The position numbers and the translations under genes were made by a program. A stretch of DNA of 12,004 nucleotides from Synergistaceae bacterium (GTDB taxonomy: Bacteria > Synergistota > Synergistia > Synergistales > Aminobacteriaceae), in contig WRBZ01000012.1 of the NCBI GenBank assembly GCA_009784305.1, positions 1 through 12,004 of the forward strand, written 5' to 3'. The notes under the pieces were generated by a model. That model was not told the DNA's origin. It made no database searches and worked only from the letters and a program-made list of their open reading frames with translations. Below, piece after piece: positions 7,475-12,004 of the stretch (its first letter is position 1; each line of letters opens with the position of its first letter).

Positions 7475-8035
7475 TCAGATTTTTGCAGCTAAAATTTTTG
7501 TTATAAAACGACCGACAAAAATTTCTTGATCAGCAATTTTTGTACGTACACTCACAATGGTAGTTCCCTCTTTATTTACTCCAACTTTCGCCCTGGCTAT
7601 CAGGGCATCTCCAACGTGAGCATGTCCTTTACATTCTCCGCGCATCGAATCCACGATAACAGTATCAGCCTCTATTACTGCAACTGCTATTGAACTTGCC
7701 TGTGCAAAGATATAATGATCCCAGATGAGTTTAGTATTTCTGAAAGCCATATCACGTGTTGCCTTTAAAATCGACAACGCCCATTTATTTGGTTCAAGTT
7801 CAAGAAGATCTCCAACGATTTCACTGAGGGATAAAGAACGTAACCGGCTTATTGCTTCCTGTGCCCGTTTTTTTGTTCTCTCTCTGAGTTCAGGAATCCC
7901 GAGCAATGCACGATCCAATCGTAAAGTGCTAACGCTTACCTGAAGTTTTAATGCCAGTTCTTCATCGGTTGTAAGCGGGTCACTTTCTATAATTTCGGAT
8001 AGTCTTGTTTGGCGTGACTTCTTTGAATTGATCAT
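7475..8035 (-). CDS. fapR: FapR-type transcriptional repressor of fatty-acid and phospholipid genes
   Basis: In Firmicutes FapR represses fab and pls genes and is released by malonyl-CoA or malonyl-ACP. The 186-residue protein aligns end to end with that family (about 188). An N-terminal helix-turn-helix (TDEELALKLQVSVSTLRLDR, residues 23-42) is followed by GIPELRER and the linker SLSLSEIVGDLLELE, and a C-terminal hot-dog domain (about 80-186) with FAQASSIAVAVIEAD, GDALIARAKV and VGRF for effector binding. It heads the operon it would regulate, next to plsX. The ATG at 8035 has AGGAG only 3 nt upstream, which is tight. The frame opens at an ATG at 8062 without a ribosome site, and the shorter form fits family length better. 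Confidence 0.93.
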   Translation of the reverse strand: MINSKKSRQTRLSEIIESDPLTTDEELALKLQVSVSTLRLDRALLGIPELRERTKKRAQEAISRLRSLSLSEIVGDLLELEPNKWALSILKATRDMAFRNTKLIWDHYIFAQASSIAVAVIEADTVIVDSMRGECKGHAHVGDALIARAKVGVNKEGTTIVSVRTKIADQEIFVGRFITKILAAKI

Positions 8036-8080
8036 ATTCTCCTCATATTTAAAAAATATCATCTGGTCTTAATAGCAACT

Positions 8081-8098
8081 ATGATTAATAGGTAGTAT
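8081..8098 (-). promoter_or_regulatory. candidate FapR operator
   Basis: The minus-strand sequence ATACTACCTATTAATCAT resembles the Firmicutes FapR box as I remember it (TTAGTACCTRGTACTAA-like), with the central TACCTA conserved and AT-rich flanks. It covers the -10 and the expected start of transcription, where FapR would block initiation. A second, weaker ACCTA-containing copy lies 19 nt upstream in the spacer (around 8103-8117). The assignment is by similarity recalled from memory. Confidence 0.45.
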
Positions 8099-8122
8099 AT
8101 TCTCTATTAGGTAAGTAGTCAA
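8094..8122 (-). promoter_or_regulatory. strong sigma70-type promoter of the fapR-fab operon
   Basis: On the minus strand TTGACT (8122-8117) and TATACT (8099-8094) are separated by exactly 17 nt, each one base from consensus. The predicted transcription start near 8087 leaves about 50 nt of leader before fapR. The promoter begins 12 nt past the T-run of the HU terminator, so the operon is cleanly separated from hup. Confidence 0.85.
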
Positions 8123-8133
8123 GTATTTTAATC

Positions 8134-8168
8134 AAAAAAACAGCAACTCATTTTAATAGAGTTGCTGT
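8134..8168 (-). terminator. intrinsic terminator of hup
   Basis: On the minus strand ACAGCAACTC and GAGTTGCTGT form a perfect 10-bp stem with a 9-nt AT-rich loop, followed by seven T (8140-8134). It lies 22 nt after the HU stop codon. The orientation of the T-run shows that it ends minus-strand transcripts. Confidence 0.93.
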
Positions 8169-8190
8169 CTCAATACTCAATCATGCTGAA

Positions 8191-8487
8191 TTAATGCTTT
8201 TTTTGAGAATCATGCTGTACTTTGTCTTTCAGAGCTTTTCCTGGCTTAAATGCGGGTATATCTCTTGCCGGTATCTTAATTTTCTTTGATGGATCTTGAG
8301 GATTGCGTCCTTCTCTTGCAGCGCGTTTGCGTACTTCGAATGTGCCGAATCCGACCAATTGAACCTTGTGGTGTGATGCTAGCGCTCCCGAAATTGAATC
8401 AATTACCGCAGAAACTGCTGCTCCGGCACTTTTCTTAGTAAGACCAGCTTTCTTCGCTACTGAATCTATTAATTCCGCCTTAGTCAT
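8191..8487 (-). CDS. hup: HU-family DNA-binding nucleoid protein
   Basis: Histone-like dimer that bends and compacts DNA without strict sequence preference. The 98 residues start with MTKAELIDSVAKKAGLTKK and carry the family signature GFGTFEVRKRAAREGRNP (46-63) in the DNA-gripping arm, with Pro63 as the residue expected to intercalate. The C-terminal extension is lysine/histidine-rich and about 8 residues longer than the shortest HU proteins. AAGGAGGTT sits at ideal distance before the ATG. The gene has its own promoter and terminator, so it is probably monocistronic. IHF subunits are similar, but a single copy with this arm is best called HU. Confidence 0.97.
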   Translation of the reverse strand: MTKAELIDSVAKKAGLTKKSAGAAVSAVIDSISGALASHHKVQLVGFGTFEVRKRAAREGRNPQDPSKKIKIPARDIPAFKPGKALKDKVQHDSQKKH

Positions 8488-8541
8488 AGTCTAACCTCCT
8501 TCCCAAGATTATTCTTCTATTACTCAAAAACAAACACGATA

Positions 8542-8570
8542 CTTTTACCGTAAAAACGTGAATCCGTCAA
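8542..8570 (-). promoter_or_regulatory. predicted hup promoter
   Basis: TTGACG (8570-8565) and TAAAAG (8547-8542) on the minus strand are 17 nt apart. The -35 is nearly perfect while the -10 matches 4 of 6. The start of transcription would fall near 8535, giving a leader of about 48 nt with the strong ribosome site. Confidence 0.6.
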
Positions 8571-8591
8571 GTGATCATGGACAAATTTATT

Positions 8592-8619
8592 AAAAAAAAA
8601 GCGATATTGTGCGAATATC
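8592..8619 (-). terminator. weak-stem, T9 candidate terminator upstream of hup
   Basis: On the minus strand GATATT, a CGCAC loop and AATATC form a 6-bp AT-rich stem, then GC and nine T (8600-8592). It lies about 120 nt after the stop of the 90-residue membrane protein gene and just before the hup promoter, where the upstream unit should end. The stem is weak, so the call is moderate. The rest of the 254-nt gap between the two genes holds the hup promoter and a possible second promoter. Confidence 0.55.
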
Positions 8620-8694
8620 CTTATTGCGTTTATTCTGTAATACATAGAAACTATTGGAAACACTATCATTTATTGTTGCGAGAAAAAATAAATC

Positions 8695-8725
8695 ATTATA
8701 ACCGCGTGCCCTAATGTTTGCGCAA
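8695..8725 (-). promoter_or_regulatory. possible additional promoter in the hup upstream region
   Basis: A perfect TATAAT (8700-8695) lies 19 nt beyond TTGCGC (8725-8720) on the minus strand. The spacing is long and the -35 is a 4 of 6 match. If active, it would produce either a short RNA of about 90 nt ending at the T9 terminator, or a long hup leader. Confidence 0.25.
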
Positions 8726-8741
8726 GGTCCGCATTACTATT

Positions 8742-9014
8742 TTATGGCTGCATGTGTCGGTTAATTATACTGCGAATGATTTGAACTCCTGGAAACTGGT
8801 TCCAATCTTGCCCGTAGTAATCATGAATAGTTAAGCATATGAATACAAAGACTATGCATAGAACTAAAGCAAGAATTATTTTAAGGATTTGAAGTAAAGG
8901 ATTTCCCTTATTACTTAATTTTTTCCAGGGTTCCGAATCTTTGTAATAAGGCTTTAAGTTCCCATGTTCATCAAAATCTTCTTGTTCTTCTTCAAATTTC
9001 CATTTTATCTTCAT
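8742..9014 (-). CDS. small single-pass membrane protein of unknown function
   Basis: I do not recognise this 90-residue protein. It has a charged, acidic/lysine-rich N-terminal region (1-40, including FEEEQEDFDEHGN and YYKDSEPWKKL), one hydrophobic segment at about 41-63 (LLQILKIILALVLCIVFVF), and a short C-terminal tail with aromatic residues and a basic end. The lysine-rich stretch before the membrane segment suggests the N terminus stays in the cytoplasm. GGGTGAGGG directly upstream is a good ribosome site and supports that the gene is real. It follows the M50 gene by 45 nt and probably shares its transcript. Confidence 0.75.
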   Translation of the reverse strand: MKIKWKFEEEQEDFDEHGNLKPYYKDSEPWKKLSNKGNPLLQILKIILALVLCIVFVFICLTIHDYYGQDWNQFPGVQIIRSIINRHMQP

Positions 9015-9044
9015 TTGCCCTCACCCTTTTTTTGCATTTTGGAC

Positions 9045-9068
9045 TTTTCAATAGTATTTTCAATAGTA
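9045..9068. repeat. 12-bp perfect tandem duplication over the M50 stop codon
   Basis: TTTTCAATAGTA occurs twice in a row (9045-9056 and 9057-9068). The copy at 9057-9068 contains the TGA stop and last codon of the M50 gene; the other repeats the same stop 12 nt later in frame. It looks like a recent slippage duplication that left the protein unchanged. Confidence 0.85.
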
Positions 9069-9686
9069 TATTGTAACTATCCAAAGAAAAAATGACCTGA
9101 CCGGTGACATTATATAATGTATTAATGGAGTATCATTAATGGGGATAAAGACTAATACCAGCAGAATAATGAAACCGTAACGCTCAAGGAAATAGTAAAA
9201 CCTCAACCATTCGAAAGGAATGAACCCGTACAAAATTTTAGACCCGTCAAGCGGCGGAATTGGGAGGACATTGAATGCAGCCAGGCCGACATTGATCATT
9301 ATCATAATCCTTACAAAATCAACTCCGGCTCTGCCAAAAACGTTCAGTGGGATAAACCGAAAGATCAGCCCGAATACAAATGCTGTCAGGAGGTTGCCTA
9401 CTATTCCTGCAATGGATACTATAATCATATCTCTCCTGACGTTTCTAAAGTGCCTTGTGTTGATCGGTACGGGTTTTGCCCATCCAAATCCTACAAACAG
9501 CAACATAAGTACTCCTACCGGATCAAAATGCTTTATTGGGTTAAGCGTCAGCCTTCCTTGCATTTCCGCTGTCCGGTCTCCCAAAAGTTTAGCTGAATAT
9601 CCATGACAGAATTCATGAAAAGAAATTGCCCATAAAACAGCAGGAATACTTATAATTAAAATATAAGGGTCCATTCGCCCGATCAT
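9060..9686 (-). CDS. site-2-protease-family (M50) intramembrane zinc metalloprotease
   Basis: Polytopic membrane protein of 208 residues, similar to the compact M50 group without a PDZ domain. The zinc-binding motif HEFCH (24-28; His24, Glu25, His28) lies in the first membrane helix, and the third ligand is Asp147 in NVLPIPPLDGSK (139-150). GWAKPVPIN (68-76) is also typical of the group. About five to six hydrophobic segments are visible. RseP-type proteins are about twice as long, so the substrate cannot be inferred. The ATG at 9686 directly follows the stop of the upstream gene (TAAATG) and has GGAGGG 7 nt upstream, so the two are likely co-translated. An ATG four codons further in is a less likely start. 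Confidence 0.92.
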   Translation of the reverse strand: MIGRMDPYILIISIPAVLWAISFHEFCHGYSAKLLGDRTAEMQGRLTLNPIKHFDPVGVLMLLFVGFGWAKPVPINTRHFRNVRRDMIIVSIAGIVGNLLTAFVFGLIFRFIPLNVFGRAGVDFVRIMIMINVGLAAFNVLPIPPLDGSKILYGFIPFEWLRFYYFLERYGFIILLVLVFIPINDTPLIHYIMSPVRSFFLWIVTIYY

Positions 9687-11033
9687 TTATTTCCCTCCAA
9701 AACAAATAGATTCTATTAATCCTATGTCAATTCCTAAATCTGTTAAACGATCCTTTATTGATACCTGGTTTTCCATAATACATAAATTCCATTCTTTTTC
9801 CATCCTTGAAGGTATAGCAGTAGAAAATACGTTTTGTTCAATTGCCTGCAGAAGAAGTTCAAAAGTATGTTCTTCAAAACTAAAGCCTAATCTCTGTTCA
9901 AATCGCAAACCACGCAGAATCCGGGTTGGGTCGTCTATAAAACTTCTGTCATGAAGTACCCTTAAAAGCCTGGCTTTTATATCCGCTCTCCCATTGAACG
10001 GGTCAACGATATTTCCCCAGTCTTTTTTTATTATGGACATGGCGATCGAGTTTACAGTAAAATCGCGCCTTTCAATATCTTCACTGATATTTCCAGGTTT
10101 CATTTGAGCCTTTTTCCCCGGTTCCGTAAACAATTCGCTTCTTGTTGAAATAAGATCAATCCTCTGTCCCGTGATTTTATTTATCAAAGTACCGCTTCCG
10201 TAACGCCTGTAAAAGTTCATATCCCAGTCTTTTGGCCTGCATTCATTTTTATATATGCGATGCAGCAAATTAATAGCATTGCCTTCAATAACAACGTCAA
10301 TGTCGCTTGTGCTACGGTTTAAGAATATATCCCTGACAGCGCCTCCAACAAGAAATGCACGTTTTTTCATCTGTTCAGCATGATACCCAATTATGTGCAG
10401 TAAATCAATTATTTTTCTGCTAAGGCACGCATTAATAGTATTCTCAGCCCGTTCCTTGAACATCTTTGCAAGTTTGTAAAGTTTTTTCTTAAGTTCTTCA
10501 AGGCTGCCATCATTCTTGATAAGAAAATCCGAGCGCTTTATCCGCTCTTCCGAAGGAAGGAAAAAAGACTCTCTTTTCTTTATTTCAGATTCACTCCAGC
10601 CGCGTGAGCGGCATCTGTTCTCACGAATCTCTTTTGGCGCTGTAATGAAAATTGTTCTGTTAACCCATGCGGGAACTCCATATTCAAACAAAAGCGGAAT
10701 TTCAATTACTATCCACCCATCCGCAGTTTTAACTTTATCTTCTATTATTTGCATCACTTTAGGATGCAGTAATTCACACGCGAAACGGTTTTCATCAAAA
10801 TCACTGAATACAATATTTGCTATAGCCTTTAGATTGACTTTTCCCCCTTCTTTGCTGCTGTCAATGATTTGGTTTCCCCAACGTTCTGCGGCTTTTGAAA
10901 TTATATCCTGATTTTGCCATAATTCCTTTACTATTTCGTCCGCATTAATTCTTTGAGCTCCAATTTCCTCAAAAATTCTTGCGGCAGTAGATTTACCAGC
11001 CCCTATATCGCCGGTAATTGCCGTAATCCACAT
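9687..11033 (-). CDS. coaE: dephospho-CoA kinase fused to a tRNA nucleotidyltransferase/poly(A) polymerase head domain
   Basis: A 448-residue two-domain protein. Residues 1 to about 195 are a complete dephospho-CoA kinase, the last step of coenzyme A synthesis: P-loop GDIGAGKST (8-16), INADEIV with probable catalytic Asp32, LLHPKV (88-93) and the EIPLLFE variant (111-117) of the usual DVPLLFE. After a short basic linker, residues about 215-448 form a class II nucleotidyltransferase head and neck: FLVGGAVRD (227-235), the metal-binding DIDVV (244-248, Asp244 and Asp246), RRDFTVNSIAM (322-332), DPFNGRADI (344-352) and DDPTRILRGLRF (367-378). The usual helical body and tail are absent, so RNA specificity (CCA addition, A addition or other) cannot be told. 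I see no frameshift between the halves, and both keep their catalytic residues. The start overlaps the upstream helicase gene by 41 nt and cannot be moved inward without losing the P-loop. The gene symbol covers the first domain only. Confidence 0.93.
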   Translation of the reverse strand: MWITAITGDIGAGKSTAARIFEEIGAQRINADEIVKELWQNQDIISKAAERWGNQIIDSSKEGGKVNLKAIANIVFSDFDENRFACELLHPKVMQIIEDKVKTADGWIVIEIPLLFEYGVPAWVNRTIFITAPKEIRENRCRSRGWSESEIKKRESFFLPSEERIKRSDFLIKNDGSLEELKKKLYKLAKMFKERAENTINACLSRKIIDLLHIIGYHAEQMKKRAFLVGGAVRDIFLNRSTSDIDVVIEGNAINLLHRIYKNECRPKDWDMNFYRRYGSGTLINKITGQRIDLISTRSELFTEPGKKAQMKPGNISEDIERRDFTVNSIAMSIIKKDWGNIVDPFNGRADIKARLLRVLHDRSFIDDPTRILRGLRFEQRLGFSFEEHTFELLLQAIEQNVFSTAIPSRMEKEWNLCIMENQVSIKDRLTDLGIDIGLIESICFGGK

Positions 11034-12004
11034 CTTTTGCGTTATCCTCTCCCCGGTCGTCAGTTATCTTTAGATTTTCCGGTATTTCGTAAATAAAGCG
11101 TGAGAATCCGTTTCTGTATGTTAAACCAAAAAGTCTTCTTGTACGCGCAGCTGTCAGGAAAAGCCGCTCTTCAGCCCTGGTAATGCCGACATAGCATAAA
11201 CGCCGCTCCTCTTCCATGTCGTCAAAGTCATCAAAAGCTCTGAAATTTGGAAATATAGCCTCTTCCATACCAACCATAAATACAACGGGAAATTCCAGTC
11301 CTTTTGCGGAATGCAGCGTAAGCATATTTATTTTGTGTTCATCAGAATCAGATTTACTTTCCTGGTCGGTAAACAATGCCGCTTCAGCAATTATTTCAGC
11401 TAAACTCCCTTCAGGATGGACCAATGATCGAAGCTCCTCAATATTTTCCGCACGTTCCTCCCAATCTTCCGGGTACTCATCCCGCAACGCTTTTTCATAT
11501 CCTATAACATTCATTATATATGTAAATATATTTGATATATCTTCCGAGTTGGATGATATATATGCAATATGTTCAGCAAAATCATGAAATGCAGATAGTA
11601 TTTTGGTCGATAATCTCAAATGCTCGGAAATCGATCTGAACTTACTGTTAGGGTCTATGATTTCCCCTGATATAATTGTCCAAAACTCTGAAGCGATATA
11701 TGGGTCCATTAATTGAGCCATATTTTCGAGTAAAAGCGATATTCTATCAAGCGTTTTTGCTCCAAGGCCTCGTGCAGGAATGTTTGCCACCCTGAATAAA
11801 GCCGAGCGGTCAAGGGGGTTCACTGCGAGCCTCATGTATGCTAAAACATCCTTCACCTCTTTCCGCTCATAAAAGGCGGTTCCCCTTACAACACGATACG
11901 GTATTCCCGACTTCAGAAACTCTTGTTCGTAAACACGGCTCATCGCATTGGTACGGTACAATAATGCAATATCCCCGTATGAATAGCGCTCACTATCATG
12001 CAGA
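10993..12004 (-). CDS. UvrD/PcrA-type superfamily 1 DNA helicase, 5' part outside the window
   Basis: ATP-driven 3'-5' helicase of DNA repair and replication. The 336 visible C-terminal residues include YGDIALLYRTNAMSR (motif IV region) with GIPYRVVRGTAFYERKEVKD, the motif V block INMLTLHSAKGLEFPVVFMV (about visible residues 225-244) and motif VI, EEERRLCYVGITRAEERL. The Walker motifs lie upstream, beyond position 12004; the frame stays open to the edge. The last residues (about DVDYGNYRRYRGW) are encoded over the start and P-loop codons of the next gene in another frame, and the long tail common in PcrA is missing. UvrD, PcrA and Rep cannot be separated on this part, so no symbol is given. 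Confidence 0.95.
   Translation of the reverse strand, partial: LHDSERYSYGDIALLYRTNAMSRVYEQEFLKSGIPYRVVRGTAFYERKEVKDVLAYMRLAVNPLDRSALFRVANIPARGLGAKTLDRISLLLENMAQLMDPYIASEFWTIISGEIIDPNSKFRSISEHLRLSTKILSAFHDFAEHIAYISSNSEDISNIFTYIMNVIGYEKALRDEYPEDWEERAENIEELRSLVHPEGSLAEIIAEAALFTDQESKSDSDEHKINMLTLHSAKGLEFPVVFMVGMEEAIFPNFRAFDDFDDMEEERRLCYVGITRAEERLFLTAARTRRLFGLTYRNGFSRFIYEIPENLKITDDRGEDNAKDVDYGNYRRYRGW

Noticed and set aside
8134..8168. Reading the 10-bp hairpin as a plus-strand terminator or an operator
   Set aside because: The T-run follows the stem only on the minus strand, matching the hup gene; there is no plus-strand gene to terminate.
1..12004. Mobile elements, CRISPR arrays, tRNA or rRNA genes, prophage or defence genes
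   Set aside because: I found no transposase, spaced repeats, tRNA-like fold, attachment-site duplication or defence-protein motif; all accepted genes are co-directional and mostly core housekeeping.

Overview
The window is a compact bacterial chromosomal segment of moderate-to-low GC. Every gene I accept is on the minus strand, so transcription runs from high to low coordinates. I see no mobile element, CRISPR array, rRNA or tRNA. The lineage cannot be fixed from this window. A FapR-type regulator and FabK as the visible enoyl-ACP reductase are Firmicutes-like traits. A small exported protein with a cleavable, non-lipoprotein signal peptide hints at a periplasm. A diderm, Firmicutes-related group such as Synergistota is a reasonable guess, held at low confidence.

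In transcription order, the right part (12004 to 8742) holds four genes: the 3' part of a UvrD/PcrA-type helicase, a dephospho-CoA kinase fused to a tRNA-nucleotidyltransferase/poly(A)-polymerase head domain, a site-2-protease-family (M50) membrane protein, and an unrecognised 90-residue single-pass membrane protein. A weak hairpin with a T9 run at about 8592-8619 probably ends this unit. A monocistronic HU gene follows (8487-8191), with its own promoter and a very clear intrinsic terminator (8134-8168).

The core is a fatty-acid/phospholipid operon that starts twelve bases beyond the HU terminator. A near-consensus promoter (TTGACT, 17 nt, TATACT) carries a sequence resembling a FapR operator over its -10. 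It drives fapR, plsX, fabK, fabD, fabG, acpP, fabF and rnc, followed by an exported metal-binding-protein-like gene and an rluD-type pseudouridine synthase cut by the left edge. Junctions are tight (ATGA, TAATG, 6-33 nt gaps). The exceptions are the acpP-fabF gap, which contains a hairpin plus T-run that looks like a partial terminator, and short spacers elsewhere. FabD loads malonyl groups onto AcpP, FabF condenses, FabG and FabK reduce, and PlsX diverts acyl-ACP to acyl phosphate for phospholipids. FapR would tie the operon to malonyl-CoA level. FabH, FabZ and acetyl-CoA carboxylase are not in this window.

Most interesting points: the CoaE-nucleotidyltransferase fusion; a ZnuA/TroA-like exported protein that seems to have lost all its metal ligands and sits between rnc and rluD; the acpP-fabF hairpin; and the FapR promoter architecture. 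Most of the rest is ordinary housekeeping. I did not find a clear new defence or mobile system.
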